NCBI GenBank assembly: GCA_025929895.1
Contig: JAICPI010000017.1
Span: 1 to 45,258, forward strand
Reading direction: 5' to 3'
DNA length: 45,258 nt
Source of the DNA: Thermoleophilia bacterium
Lineage (GTDB): Bacteria > Actinomycetota > Thermoleophilia > Gaiellales > Gaiellaceae
Made by a program: the position numbers and the translations under genes. Of this stretch, positions 15,537 through 24,044 are shown in pieces; position 1 is the first letter of the stretch; every line of letters starts with the position of its first letter. A model generated the notes under the pieces. It was given only the letters and a program-made list of their open reading frames with translations. It was not told the origin of the DNA and made no database searches.

Positions 15537-17233
15537 TGCCTGAGATGCTTCAGCCGGTCGACGTCGTCGTCGTCGGCACGGGCGCGGCCGGCGGCACCGC
15601 CGTCTGGCCGCTTGCCAATGCGGGGATGAAGGTCGTCGCGATCGAGGCGGGGCCGCGGGCGAACGTCCGCGACTACCCCTTCGACGAGATCAAGAACGAC
15701 ATCCGCGACTCCTGGGGACGGTTCAAGGCGAACCACGAAGTCCCGACCACTCGGCCGAACTCGCGTGTCGTGGCCACTCGTCCGCTCGGTGCGATCGGCC
15801 CGATGATGAACGCGGTCGGGGGGACGTCGATTCATTGGATGACGCAGAGCTGGCGCTTCCTCCCGTGGAACTTCAAGACCGTCTCCGAGTCGATCAAGCG
15901 CTACGGACCGAACTCGATCCCGAAGGACTCGACCTCCATCGACTGGCCGTTCGACTACGCGGAGCTCGAGCCGTACTACGACCGGCACGAGTACTTCGCA
16001 GGCGTCTCCGGCCAAGCCGGAAACGTCCAGGGACGGATCGACGAGCGCGGCAACGTGTACGAGGGCCCGCGCCGCCGGCCGTACCCGCTGCCCGCGCTCA
16101 GAGACTCCGGCTTCACGACGATGATGGCCAACGCGGCGAAGTCAGCCGGCTGGAAGCCGTATCCGGGGCCGGCGGGCATTCGGTCCAAGGCCTACCGCGG
16201 CAAGGCAGGCTGCACCTACTGCGGCTTCTGCGGCTGGACCGGCTGCTTCACGGATGCGAAGGTGCAGACGAACGTCGACTACATCCCGGTCGCCGAGAAG
16301 ACGAAGAACCTGAAGATCGTCCCGATGGCCGACGCGCTCCGCGTCGAGGTCGACGACGAGGGCAAGGCGTCGGGCGTCCTGTATCTGAAGAACGGCCGCG
16401 AGTACTTCCAGCCCGCACGTGTCGTGCTGCTCGCCGGCTACACCTACGGAAACGTCCGGCTGCTGCTGCTCTCGACGTCCAAGGCCTATCCGAACGGCCT
16501 CTCGAACAACCACGGCCAGGTGGGGCGGCACTACATCGCCCACGGCCTCGGATCGGCCGGTGCCACCGGGTGGTTCCCGGGGCAGCGCCTGAACCGCTAC
16601 AGCGGGACGCTGGGGCAGTTCACCGCCGTCGACGACCTCGACGCCGACAACTTCGACCACACGGGGCTCGGCTTCATCGGCGGCGGCATGGCCAGCGCCA
16701 CGATGGAGGCCAAGCCGATCGGCACGGCGAACAGCATTCCGCCGAGCGTTCCCCGCTGGGGCTCGGGGTGGAAGGCGTGGCTCCGCGAGAACGCCGACTC
16801 GGTCGCCGGCGTGGGGGCGCAGCTCGAAGTGCTGTCGTACGAGGACAACTACCTCGACCTCGACCCGAACGTCCGCGATCCGCTCGGCAGGCCGGTGATC
16901 CGGATCACGAACGACTTCCACGAGAACGAGCGACGGCTTTCGGACTACGTCCAGAAGAAGATGGTCGAGTGGCTGAAGGCTGCAGGCGCCGCCGAGGTCT
17001 GGACGGCTCCGCAAGGCCCGCGCTCGCTGAGCACCCACGCATACGGCGGGACCCGCATGGGCGACGACCCGAACGTGAACGTCGTCGACCGGTGGGGAAT
17101 GTCTCACGAGGTGCCGAACCTCGGCATCCTCGGGGGTTCGACCTTCCCGAGCTCGGCCGGGAGGAACCCGACGCAGACGATCCAGGCGACGGCTTGGCGC
17201 ACGGCCGACCACGTCGTCAGGACGTTCAAGTAA
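15536..17233 (+). CDS. GMC-family FAD-dependent dehydrogenase, large subunit
   Basis: 565 residues. Dinucleotide motif VVGTGAAGGTAVWPLA is near the start, NAVGGTSIHWMTQ precedes the substrate domain, and the C-terminus has the catalytic STHAYGGTRMG and GRNPTQTIQATA. A cysteine cluster Cys226, Cys229, Cys232 and Cys237 (GCTYCGFCGWTGC) resembles the iron-sulfur or electron-exit cysteines of bacterial sugar dehydrogenases. The family oxidises sugars, sugar acids or alcohols. The usual third subunit, a c-type cytochrome, is absent here, which makes the adjacent cupredoxin notable. Substrate unknown. Confidence 0.92.
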   Translation: MPEMLQPVDVVVVGTGAAGGTAVWPLANAGMKVVAIEAGPRANVRDYPFDEIKNDIRDSWGRFKANHEVPTTRPNSRVVATRPLGAIGPMMNAVGGTSIHWMTQSWRFLPWNFKTVSESIKRYGPNSIPKDSTSIDWPFDYAELEPYYDRHEYFAGVSGQAGNVQGRIDERGNVYEGPRRRPYPLPALRDSGFTTMMANAAKSAGWKPYPGPAGIRSKAYRGKAGCTYCGFCGWTGCFTDAKVQTNVDYIPVAEKTKNLKIVPMADALRVEVDDEGKASGVLYLKNGREYFQPARVVLLAGYTYGNVRLLLLSTSKAYPNGLSNNHGQVGRHYIAHGLGSAGATGWFPGQRLNRYSGTLGQFTAVDDLDADNFDHTGLGFIGGGMASATMEAKPIGTANSIPPSVPRWGSGWKAWLRENADSVAGVGAQLEVLSYEDNYLDLDPNVRDPLGRPVIRITNDFHENERRLSDYVQKKMVEWLKAAGAAEVWTAPQGPRSLSTHAYGGTRMGDDPNVNVVDRWGMSHEVPNLGILGGSTFPSSAGRNPTQTIQATAWRTADHVVRTFK

Positions 17234-17245
17234 GCGACAGGCAAC

Positions 17246-17279
17246 GGGACCGGGCGACGCGGTTGCGTCGCCCGGTCCC
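17246..17279. terminator. 15-bp perfect hairpin after the GMC gene
   Basis: Arms GGGACCGGGCGACGC and GCGTCGCCCGGTCCC with loop GGTT, 12 bases after the stop. It has no T run. Only five bases separate it from the -10 box of the next gene, so it insulates the regulator from the GMC operon. Confidence 0.7.
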
Positions 17280-17284
17280 GCGCC

Positions 17285-17290
17285 TACGAT
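17285..17290 (+). promoter_or_regulatory. -10 box TACGAT of the XRE-cupin gene
   Basis: TACGAT lies seven bases before GTG 17298, giving a leaderless layout immediately downstream of the hairpin. Confidence 0.55.
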
Positions 17291-17297
17291 ATGACCA

Positions 17298-17852
17298 GTG
17301 GAAAACGGACGCGGCTTCGGAGCCGCACTGCGCGCGCAGCGGCGAGATCGGCGTCTCTCGCTGCAGGAGGTGTCCACGGCAACGGGGATTTCCGCCTCGT
17401 TCCTGTCGCTCGTGGAGAACGACAAGAGCGACATCACGCTCGGCCGGCTGATGAAGCTGGCCTCGTTCTACGACGTCCACGTCAGCGACCTCCTGCCGCC
17501 CGGCGTCGGGCGGGACCCGATCGTGATCCGCGCCGATGACCGTCGGCACATCTTCTCGCCGAGCGAGGGGATCGATATCCATCTGCTCGGGCCGGACAGC
17601 GAACGGAGGATGCTCCCGCTCTTGGCCGAGTTCGCACCGGGCGCGCGTGCGGCCGAGATGTCGGAGCACGAGGGCGAGGAGTACCTCTTCGTCGTCTCGG
17701 GCAAGGTCTCGTTCGAGATCGAGGGTCACGAGCCCGTCGAGTTGGAGGACGGCGACGGCGCGTACTACCGCGCCGATCGACCGCATCGCGTCACGGCGCT
17801 CGGGCCGGGGCGAGCGTGCGTGTTCTTCGTCGCGTCCCCGCCGCACCTCTGA
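17298..17852 (+). CDS. XRE-family transcriptional regulator with C-terminal cupin
   Basis: 184 residues. A helix-turn-helix of the HTH_3 type is at about 8-62 (LRAQRRDRRLSLQEVSTATG, ISASFLSLVENDKSDI, TLGRLMKLASFYDV). A small cupin domain at about 100-180 has EHEGEEYLFVVSGKVSFEI and YRADRPHRVTAL with its metal-site His and Glu. Such proteins (PuuR-like) bind an operator and sense a small metabolite in the cupin. It could control the GMC/cupredoxin genes next door or the amine operon at the start of the window. Neither is shown by sequence. Confidence 0.9.
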   Translation: MENGRGFGAALRAQRRDRRLSLQEVSTATGISASFLSLVENDKSDITLGRLMKLASFYDVHVSDLLPPGVGRDPIVIRADDRRHIFSPSEGIDIHLLGPDSERRMLPLLAEFAPGARAAEMSEHEGEEYLFVVSGKVSFEIEGHEPVELEDGDGAYYRADRPHRVTALGPGRACVFFVASPPHL

Positions 17853-17854
17853 TC

Positions 17855-18088
17855 ATGGCCGTCACCGAGGTGATGCACGATCCGAACCGAGCTCCGATCG
17901 CCGAGGAGCAGGAACGGCGCGTGCTCGCGCGCGGCGCGTCCTGCCTGGTCTGCGGCGAGTGGATCGAGCCGGAGGACGAGGCCGTCTACCGCGTTCACGT
18001 CTCGAACCCGCCTCGGGAGGCGGAGTACCCGCTCCACGAGGCGTGCTTCGAGCGCGTCAAGCACCCGTCGATCGTTAGCCCGACGTAG
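17855..18088 (+). CDS. Small Cys/His zinc-binding-like hypothetical protein
   Basis: 77 residues starting at ATG 17855, two bases after the XRE-cupin stop. It contains CLVCGEWIEPEDEAVYRV followed by PLHEACFERVK, giving a CxxC ... HxxC arrangement likely to bind one zinc. No family is recognised. It is co-transcribed with the regulator and ends just before a strong hairpin. Confidence 0.65.
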   Translation: MAVTEVMHDPNRAPIAEEQERRVLARGASCLVCGEWIEPEDEAVYRVHVSNPPREAEYPLHEACFERVKHPSIVSPT

Positions 18089-18090
18089 CG

Positions 18091-18120
18091 GAGCGGGGGC
18101 GGCCGGAGCCGCCCCCGCTC
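18091..18120. terminator. 13-bp perfect hairpin, probable bidirectional terminator
   Basis: Arms GAGCGGGGGCGGC and GCCGCCCCCGCTC with loop CGGA, placed between the convergent stops at 18088 and 18127. No U tract. Confidence 0.7.
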
Positions 18121-18126
18121 GTTCGA

Positions 18127-19137
18127 TCAGCCCAGCTGCGCCCTGATCGCGCCCGCGGGCCGGTCGGTCGTGTGCACGTTGACGTAGAACGCGCTCGGGT
18201 TCGCGGCGATCTCGTCGATGAGCGCGACCGGCGTCAGCACGCACCCGCGGGACACGCCAGAGGCATTCGGCGGATCCATGTTGACGACGATTCCACCGGC
18301 TCCCGTGCGCGGTCCGCGGTGGATGTGCGTTCCGACCGACGGAAGGACGATGTTCTGCACGTCGATCCGGAAGCAGACGTAGGACGTCTGGCGGATCAGG
18401 CGGATCGTCGCGGTGCCGGTTCCGTCCGCGTCGCCGAGGTTGCAGGCTCCGGCCGCGTTGCACTCGGCCGCTCCCGTCAGTTGGACGGTCGCGACCCAGC
18501 CGAACGCGTTCTCAGACGTCCCGAAGAGCTGGCCGCGAACCGCGCCGCCCGGGAAGTCGTTCGTGTGCACGTTCACGTAGTAGCCCTGACGGTTGCCGAG
18601 GATCTGGGCCACGAGCGACCGTGCGACGCTCACGCAACCCGACGCCGCGCCCGAGGCGTTCGGTGCGCGCAGCGGGATCACGACCGGCCCGGCCTCGCCC
18701 GTGCCGGCGCGGTGGATGTGCGCCGCGGCTGCCGGGAGCGTGATGTTCCGAACCTGCATCGAGTAGCACGCCTGGCCCTGGCCGCGGCGCAGGCGGATCG
18801 TGGCGGTGCCGGTGCCGACCGGTTCGCCGGCGCTCGGCGCCTCGGCCTCGCCGGTCATCGCCACTGCGATCGCCGTGCCGCCGCGCGTGGCCGTCATCGT
18901 CGTGCGCGGACACGCGCCGCGCGGGGCCGGGAGGATGTCGGCGGCGTGCCGGAGGTGCCGGCGGTACTGCCGTGTGTTGGTGCGGAGCTTCACGTAGGGC
19001 CGTCGCGCCGAGGACGTGCGGTGGCAGACGGTTCGCGGCGAGGCCTCCGCCGAGGTCGGCTCGGTCTTCGCCGGCGCGAGCGGCACGACGGTGAAGCCCG
19101 CCGCGACCGCGGCGACCGGCAGGAGCAGGCGGTTCAC
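18127..19137 (-). CDS. Exported protein with two CHRD domains
   Basis: 336 residues with an N-terminal signal-like segment (RLLLPVAAVAAGFTVVPLAPA). After a basic region of about 60 residues come two CHRD domains. Each shows GTGTATIRLRR or GTGTATIRLIR, then AAHIHRAG or GTHIHRGP, and YYVNVHTNDFPGGAVRGQL or FYVNVHTTDRPAGAIRAQL. CHRD domains are of unknown biochemical function and occur in many secreted bacterial proteins as well as in the BMP antagonist chordin. Paired Cys in each repeat could form disulfides. The GTG start at 19137 has a good SD (GAGGAGGG) five bases upstream, so this gene has a leader. Confidence 0.85.
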   Translation of the reverse strand: MNRLLLPVAAVAAGFTVVPLAPAKTEPTSAEASPRTVCHRTSSARRPYVKLRTNTRQYRRHLRHAADILPAPRGACPRTTMTATRGGTAIAVAMTGEAEAPSAGEPVGTGTATIRLRRGQGQACYSMQVRNITLPAAAAHIHRAGTGEAGPVVIPLRAPNASGAASGCVSVARSLVAQILGNRQGYYVNVHTNDFPGGAVRGQLFGTSENAFGWVATVQLTGAAECNAAGACNLGDADGTGTATIRLIRQTSYVCFRIDVQNIVLPSVGTHIHRGPRTGAGGIVVNMDPPNASGVSRGCVLTPVALIDEIAANPSAFYVNVHTTDRPAGAIRAQLG

Positions 19138-19173
19138 GGACCCTCCTCTGGTCGGGGTGTGACCGGTCCTACG

Positions 19174-19191
19174 CCGGGCCCGAACGCCCGG
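19174..19191. terminator. Weak hairpin downstream of the 19199-19654 gene
   Basis: Arms CCGGGC and GCCCGG with a 6-base loop, seven bases beyond the minus-strand stop and close to the CHRD leader. A short stem, so a tentative call. Confidence 0.3.
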
Positions 19192-19198
19192 ATTCGCG

Positions 19199-19654
19199 TC
19201 AGCGCCGGAACTGGAGCTCGTGCCAGCTCGGAACCGGCGCGAGCTCGAGCAGGGCGCGCCCGCCGCCGGGGTCCCGGTAGCCGAAGTCGGCGGCGAGGTC
19301 GTCCCACGACACCTCGAGCAGCCCCTCCTTGACGCGATGGTCGAGCCACGCGCCCCGGAAGACGAGCTTGCGGAGCCAGTAGACGAGGGACTCGCCCTCG
19401 ACGAGCGCGATGCGCTCCCAGTGGCGGACGACGTAGCGGCCGAGGTTGCTGCGCGGCTCCTCGATCAGCCCGTCGGCAGCGAGCTCGACGAGATCGGCGG
19501 TCTCCTCGTCCTCGAGTTCGTTGACGGCGATCAGCCCGAGCCGCACCGCGGCCGCGGTGACGCGCTGCTCGAAGTCGTCCGCGTTGAAGCTGAACCGGTA
19601 GCCGAGGAACTCGACCACGTAGTCGTCTCCGGACGTGTAGTTCGCCTCGGCCAC
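19199..19654 (-). CDS. Hypothetical protein
   Basis: 151 residues starting VAEANYTSGDDYVVEFLGYRFSF. Acidic in the middle (NELEDEETADLVELAADGLIEE), then Trp- and Tyr-containing segments (YVVRHWERIALVEGESLVYWLRKLVFRG) and a C-terminus with WDDLAADFGYRDPGGGRALLEL. No signal peptide, no family recognised. GTG 19654 is chosen because the frame further upstream is only a shadow of the cyclase gene, and a TATCCT box lies ten bases before it. It is divergent from a small membrane-protein gene, with 27 bases between. Confidence 0.6.
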   Translation of the reverse strand: MAEANYTSGDDYVVEFLGYRFSFNADDFEQRVTAAAVRLGLIAVNELEDEETADLVELAADGLIEEPRSNLGRYVVRHWERIALVEGESLVYWLRKLVFRGAWLDHRVKEGLLEVSWDDLAADFGYRDPGGGRALLELAPVPSWHELQFRR

Positions 19655-19668
19655 GCGCGCCCTGAGGA

Positions 19669-19674
19669 TAGCCT
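19669..19674 (+). promoter_or_regulatory. -10 box TAGCCT of the small membrane protein
   Basis: TAGCCT lies seven bases before GTG 19682. It overlaps the TATCCT box on the other strand (19665-19670) that would serve the divergent gene. Confidence 0.45.
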
Positions 19675-19681
19675 TGCGGCC

Positions 19682-19876
19682 GTGACGGCCCGGTCGCTCG
19701 CCCTCTCCGCCCTCGCCTGCGCCGTTCTCGTCGTCGGAGGCCGCTACGCGTTCGATGTCTCGTGGCAGAGCGCGCTCGTGCTGGCGCCGCTCTTCGTCCT
19801 GGTCGCCGGTGGGATCGCCTTTCTCGTCCTGCTCTGGGCGAAGGTGATCCGCGACTCGCTGCGCGGCCGCGCCTAG
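19682..19876 (+). CDS. Small two-helix membrane protein
   Basis: 64 residues: a first hydrophobic helix SLALSALACAVLVVGG, a short loop with RYAFDVSW, and a second helix LVLAPLFVLVAGGIAFLVLLW ending in a basic tail KVIRDSLRGRA. The start is set by the -10 spacing. The larger open frame is antisense to the 19199 gene. Its stop shares the palindrome CTAG with the stop of the convergent cyclase. No known family. Confidence 0.6.
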   Translation: MTARSLALSALACAVLVVGGRYAFDVSWQSALVLAPLFVLVAGGIAFLVLLWAKVIRDSLRGRA

Positions 19877-21069
19877 CCGCGCAGCTCCTCGAGCACGAAC
19901 GCCTCGACCGGTCCGGCCCTTCCCTTCAGCTCCAGCCCGGGTCGCGGCGTCAGCCGCGCTACGGGGCGGATGGCCGCGGCGGTCGCGGGGCCGAGCACGA
20001 CCTCGCCGGCGGCCGCGGCTTCGGTCAGCCGGGCCGCGAGGTTCGTCGTATCCCCGATCGCCGTGAAGTTGAAGAAGGTCTCGCTGCCGATGTTGCCGAC
20101 GAGTGCCGGACCGGTGTTGATGCCGATCCCGAACCGCGGGACGCCCTCGGCATCGGTCGCTGCCTCGACCCGGCGCTGGATCTCGAGCGCCGCGCGGGCG
20201 GCTCGGACCGCGTGGTCCTCGTTTCGCTCCGGAGCGTTGAAGATCGCCATCACCTGGTCCCCCGCGAGCTGGATCGGCGTTCCCCCCTCGGCCTCGACGA
20301 TCGGCAGCGCGAGCCCGAAGTACCGGTTGAGCATCCTGACGGCCTCGTCCGGCGGGATTCGCTCGCTCGCCGCCGTGAACCCACGGAGGTCTGCGAACAG
20401 CACGGTCACCTCGGCCACCTCTCCGCCGAGCTCGAGCCGCTGCGGCTCGGCGAGCAGCGTGGACGCCACGAGAGGAGAGAAGTAGCGCCGGACGAGGGCA
20501 CGGACTGCGTCCACGCTCGCGTCTCGGCCGCCCAGCAACACGGCGACGAACCCGAAGGCGACGCTCGTCACACCGGCCAGGTTGAGCACGAAGAACGCCT
20601 CGATCGCATCCGGCGAGAGCTCGTCGGCCGGCTCGAGCTCGAGGAACGCGCTCGCGGCGAGCAGGCCGACGAAGAGCGCAAGCCAGGGAGCGGCAGCCCT
20701 CGGTCCGGAGACGACGAGCGCTGCCAGCGGCGTGAAACCTGCCCAGAGGCCAACGGCGCTTCCGGTCACGAATCCGCCGAGCGTCCACATCAGGACGAAC
20801 GGCAGCAGCATGTACGGGACGAGCTGGCTCAGTGCGAGCCACCGGAACGACCGGTGGAGCCCGAACAGGCCCACTCCGGCCGCCGCGAGGGCGACGTACA
20901 GCCAGGGGATCGCCGCGGCGCGCGGGGCTCCGAGCGCGAGGTAGAGCGCGCCCCACACGGCCGCGAGCGGCGCGATCATCGCGATCGCGGAGAGGACGAG
21001 CAGCTTGTCGAGGCGGGTCTCCTCGTCGTCCGCGGGATCCGCGCCGACGCGCAGGAACCGCTCGATCAC
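19873..21069 (-). CDS. Membrane class III adenylate/guanylate cyclase
   Basis: 398 residues. Six or so hydrophobic segments occupy residues 24-180, then a short linker and a class III cyclase domain. Metal-binding Asp227 (VLFADLRGFT) and Asp271 (LAGDQVMAIFNAP), and the transition-state pair Asn343/Arg347 (TTNLAARL), are present. The position that usually holds the adenine-specifying Lys, four residues before Asp271, is Gln267, so nucleotide specificity is uncertain. GTG start seven bases after the stop of the alpha-hydroxyacid oxidase gene, so probably an operon. Confidence 0.88.
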   Translation of the reverse strand: MIERFLRVGADPADDEETRLDKLLVLSAIAMIAPLAAVWGALYLALGAPRAAAIPWLYVALAAAGVGLFGLHRSFRWLALSQLVPYMLLPFVLMWTLGGFVTGSAVGLWAGFTPLAALVVSGPRAAAPWLALFVGLLAASAFLELEPADELSPDAIEAFFVLNLAGVTSVAFGFVAVLLGGRDASVDAVRALVRRYFSPLVASTLLAEPQRLELGGEVAEVTVLFADLRGFTAASERIPPDEAVRMLNRYFGLALPIVEAEGGTPIQLAGDQVMAIFNAPERNEDHAVRAARAALEIQRRVEAATDAEGVPRFGIGINTGPALVGNIGSETFFNFTAIGDTTNLAARLTEAAAAGEVVLGPATAAAIRPVARLTPRPGLELKGRAGPVEAFVLEELRG

Positions 21070-21076
21070 GGCCGAC

Positions 21077-22147
21077 TCAGACGGTCGCCCGCGCGCCGTG
21101 CGCGCGCGTCACGTCGTCGGGGGAGCAGCACCCGCAGAGCCCGAGCGCGAGCTCGAGCTCGGCGCGCAGCAGCTCGAGCACCCGCAGCGCGCCGCGCTCG
21201 CCGTCGACCGCGAGCCCCCAGAGCGCCGGCCGGCCGACGAGCACCGCGCGGGCGCCGAGCGCGAGCGCGACGACGACGTCGACGCCTCGCCGGACGCCGC
21301 CGTCGACGAGCACTTCGACCCGACCGGCGACGGCGTCGACGACCTCCGGTAGGACGTCGATCGTCGCGGCGACGCCGTCGAGTTGCCGGCCGCCGTGGTT
21401 CGAGACGACGATGCCGGCGGCGCCGTGCTCCACGGCGAGCAGCGCGTCCTCGGACGTGTGCACGCCCTTGACGAGCACCGGAAGCTTCGTCTCCCCGGCC
21501 AGGCGCTCGACGTCGCGCCAGCTCAGCGTGGGCGAGACGAGCTCGAAGTGCTCGGTGACGGACGTCGCGCGCATCGCGCCGAGCGCCGCCGCGAGCGCCG
21601 GGACGTTCGGCTCCTCCGGCACCAGCCACCCGGTCCGGATGTCCCGCTCGCGGCGGCCGAAGTACGGCGCGTCGACCGTGAGGACGATCGCGCGGAATCC
21701 CGCCTCGACGGCCTGCTCGACGATCGCGCGCGTGACGCCCTCGTCGCGGAAGACGTAGAGCTGGAACCAGCGCGGCGCATCGGGCGCCGCGGCGGCCACG
21801 TCCGCGGGGGAGCACGTGGCCATGGTCGACAGCGTCATGACCGTGCCGAAGGCGGCGGCCGCGCGCGCCATCGCGACCTCGCCGTCGGGGTGCGCGTGCC
21901 GCTGGTAGGCCATCGGGGCGACCACGATCGGCGCGGCCAGTTCGTGCCCGAGCAGGGTTCGGGCCGTGGAGACGCGCTCGACGTCGCGGAGGATCCGCGG
22001 GCGCAGCGTCCAGCGACGGTACGCCGAGACGTTCTCGCGCAGCGTCCACTCGTCCCCGGCGCCCGCGGCGAAGTACGCGTGGGGGCCGGGCGGCAGCAGC
22101 TCCTGGGCGCGGCGCGCGTAGTCAGCGACGTTCAGGAGGTCGTCCAC
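21077..22147 (-). CDS. FMN-dependent alpha-hydroxy acid oxidase/dehydrogenase
   Basis: 356 residues with the lactate/glycolate oxidase fold: YFAAGAGDEWTLREN, PIVVAPMAYQRHAHPDGE, RWFQLYVFRD, LVKGV (catalytic-site Lys), SNHGGRQLD (the catalytic His-Gly-Gly-Arg segment) and VLVDGGVRRG for FMN phosphate. It likely oxidises lactate or a related 2-hydroxyacid with O2 or a quinone as acceptor. GTG 22147 is six bases downstream of a TAGGTT box. Confidence 0.92.
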   Translation of the reverse strand: MDDLLNVADYARRAQELLPPGPHAYFAAGAGDEWTLRENVSAYRRWTLRPRILRDVERVSTARTLLGHELAAPIVVAPMAYQRHAHPDGEVAMARAAAAFGTVMTLSTMATCSPADVAAAAPDAPRWFQLYVFRDEGVTRAIVEQAVEAGFRAIVLTVDAPYFGRRERDIRTGWLVPEEPNVPALAAALGAMRATSVTEHFELVSPTLSWRDVERLAGETKLPVLVKGVHTSEDALLAVEHGAAGIVVSNHGGRQLDGVAATIDVLPEVVDAVAGRVEVLVDGGVRRGVDVVVALALGARAVLVGRPALWGLAVDGERGALRVLELLRAELELALGLCGCCSPDDVTRAHGARATV

Positions 22148-22153
22148 GGCCAG

Positions 22154-22159
22154 AACCTA
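22154..22159 (-). promoter_or_regulatory. -10 box TAGGTT of the hydroxyacid oxidase-cyclase operon
   Basis: TAGGTT on the minus strand, six bases before GTG 22147. The hexamer and spacing are identical to the ABC exporter promoter at 8579-8584. Confidence 0.5.
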
Positions 22160-22179
22160 GCGCCGTCCGACGCCCTCCG

Positions 22180-22185
22180 TACGGT
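22180..22185 (+). promoter_or_regulatory. Possible -10 box TACGGT of recJ
   Basis: TACGGT lies nine bases before ATG 22195, one base beyond the usual 6-8 range, so this is less certain. Confidence 0.3.
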
Positions 22186-22194
22186 GGTCGCACG

Positions 22195-24039
22195 ATGCAA
22201 CAGGGCACGTGGACGATCCGTCCCTGCCCGCACGGTGAGGCGGGCGCCCTTGCTGAGGCGCTCGAGATCAGCTGGGTCACCGCCAGCGTCCTCGTCCGGC
22301 GCGGGTACGGCGACCCCGAGGCCGCCCGGGCGTTCCTCGCCGCGGAGCCGCCGCGGCACGACCCGGCGCTGCTCGGCGACACGGCCGCCGCCTGCGAGCG
22401 CATCCGCGCCGCGATCGCCGCGGGCGAGCGCATCTGCGTCCACGGCGACTACGACGTCGACGGCATCTGCGCCACCGCGCTGGCGGTCACGTGCCTCCGC
22501 GAGCTCGGCGCGAACGTCGACTGGCACCTGCCCAGCCGCTTCGACGAGGGCTACGGCGTCTCGGGCCAGACGCTCGCTCGCCTGGCCGCCGACGGGGTCG
22601 ACCTCGTCCTCACCGTCGACTGTGGGATCACCGCGCACGTCGAAGTGGAGGAGGCGAAGCGCCTCGGGCTCGACGTGATCGTCACCGACCACCACCGGCC
22701 GGCAGAGACGCTGCCCGACTGCCCGATCGTCGCGACGCGCCCGTCGGCCTACCCGTTCCCCGAGCTGTGCGGCACGGGGGTCGTCTACAAGCTGCTCGGC
22801 GCGCTCGGCGCCGACGTCGACCGCCACCTCGACCTCGTCGCGCTGGCCACGATCGCCGACGTCGTCCCGCTGCTCGACGAGAACCGTGCGCTCGCGAGTG
22901 CGGGCCTGCGCGCGCTCGCCCGCACGCAGAAGCCTGGCCTCCAGGCGCTGATGCGCGCCGCGCGGGTCGATCCCGCGATCGTGGACACCGGCGCGGTCGG
23001 CTTCCGGCTCGCGCCGCGGATCAACGCTGCCGGCCGACTGGGCCATCCGGGAGCGGCGCTCGAGCTGCTCCTGACCGCCGACCGCGAGGAGGCGTCGCGG
23101 CTCGCGGCCCGCCTCGAGGAGCTGAACCGCGAGCGGCAGCAAGTCGAGGACCGGATCCTGCGCGAGGCCGTTGCGAAGGTGGAGGACTGGCCCGAGGAGC
23201 AGCAGCGGCGACGGGCGTACGTCCTCGCCGGGGCCGACTGGCACGAGGGCGTGATCGGCATCGTCGCGTCGAGGCTCGTCGAGCGGTTCAACCGCCCGGT
23301 CGTGATGATCGCCGGGGGCGAGGACGCCTGGAAGGGATCGGGCCGCTCGGTCGCGGCGTTCGACCTCCACGCAGGCCTTGCCGCCTGCGCCGAGCACCTC
23401 GAGCGCTTCGGCGGTCACCGGGCCGCCGCGGGGCTCTCGATCCGGCCTGAGAACGTCGAGGCGTTCGCGCGGGCGTTCGCCGCGCACGCCGAGGAGCACC
23501 TCGTGGACGAGGACCTGCGTCCCGTCACTCACGTCGACGCGGTCATTCCCGCCCGCACGGTGCCGACGCTCGACCTCTGCGAGGAGCTCGCGAAACTCGC
23601 GCCGTTCGGCCTCGGCAACCCCGAGGTGACGCTGCTCGCCGAGAGCTGCGAGCTCCGAGACGTCGCGACGGTCGGCGACGGCAAGCACCTGCGGTTCCGG
23701 GTCCGAGCCGGGGGCGCGATCGCGTTCGGCCTCGGCGCCCAGGCCGACCGCTTCCGCGTCGAGCGCCGCTTCGACGTCGCGTTCCGCCTCCAGGCGAACC
23801 ACTGGAACGGGACGGTCGCGCCGCAGCTCGTCGTCCGGCGGGTCTTCGACGCGCACGACGGCTACGCGGGCCTCCGCGACTGGCTCGTCGAGGAGTTCCG
23901 CAAGGACGTGCGCGACCCGGCCGCGCAGGAGATCTTCGACGAGCTCGAGCTCGTCGAGGGCGCCCCGCCCCGCAGCCTGCTCGAGTCGGAGCGCTTCCGC
24001 GCGCTGCTCGAGCGGCCGCCGCTCGCCCGCGCGGCGTGA
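22195..24039 (+). CDS. recJ: Single-stranded-DNA-specific exonuclease RecJ
   Basis: 614 residues. DHH superfamily motifs are HGDYDVDGICAT (motif I), TVDCGIT, VTDHHRP and LVALATIADVVPLL, followed by the DHHA1 domain with GGHRAAAGLSI and an OB-fold DNA-binding part (LAKLAPFGLGNPEVTL). It degrades ssDNA 5'-3' in recombination and mismatch repair. Length and motif order are normal. The ATG has no SD and lies 47 bases from the divergent oxidase gene. Confidence 0.95.
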   Translation: MQQGTWTIRPCPHGEAGALAEALEISWVTASVLVRRGYGDPEAARAFLAAEPPRHDPALLGDTAAACERIRAAIAAGERICVHGDYDVDGICATALAVTCLRELGANVDWHLPSRFDEGYGVSGQTLARLAADGVDLVLTVDCGITAHVEVEEAKRLGLDVIVTDHHRPAETLPDCPIVATRPSAYPFPELCGTGVVYKLLGALGADVDRHLDLVALATIADVVPLLDENRALASAGLRALARTQKPGLQALMRAARVDPAIVDTGAVGFRLAPRINAAGRLGHPGAALELLLTADREEASRLAARLEELNRERQQVEDRILREAVAKVEDWPEEQQRRRAYVLAGADWHEGVIGIVASRLVERFNRPVVMIAGGEDAWKGSGRSVAAFDLHAGLAACAEHLERFGGHRAAAGLSIRPENVEAFARAFAAHAEEHLVDEDLRPVTHVDAVIPARTVPTLDLCEELAKLAPFGLGNPEVTLLAESCELRDVATVGDGKHLRFRVRAGGAIAFGLGAQADRFRVERRFDVAFRLQANHWNGTVAPQLVVRRVFDAHDGYAGLRDWLVEEFRKDVRDPAAQEIFDELELVEGAPPRSLLESERFRALLERPPLARAA

Positions 24040-24044
24040 TCGTC

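Noticed and set aside
19655-20956. Long N-terminal extension of the minus-strand frame that contains the 19199-19654 gene
   Set aside because: It overlaps the cyclase gene (19873-21069) in another frame on the same strand, and its sequence is Arg/Pro/Ala-rich without family features. Only the 3' 151 codons look real.
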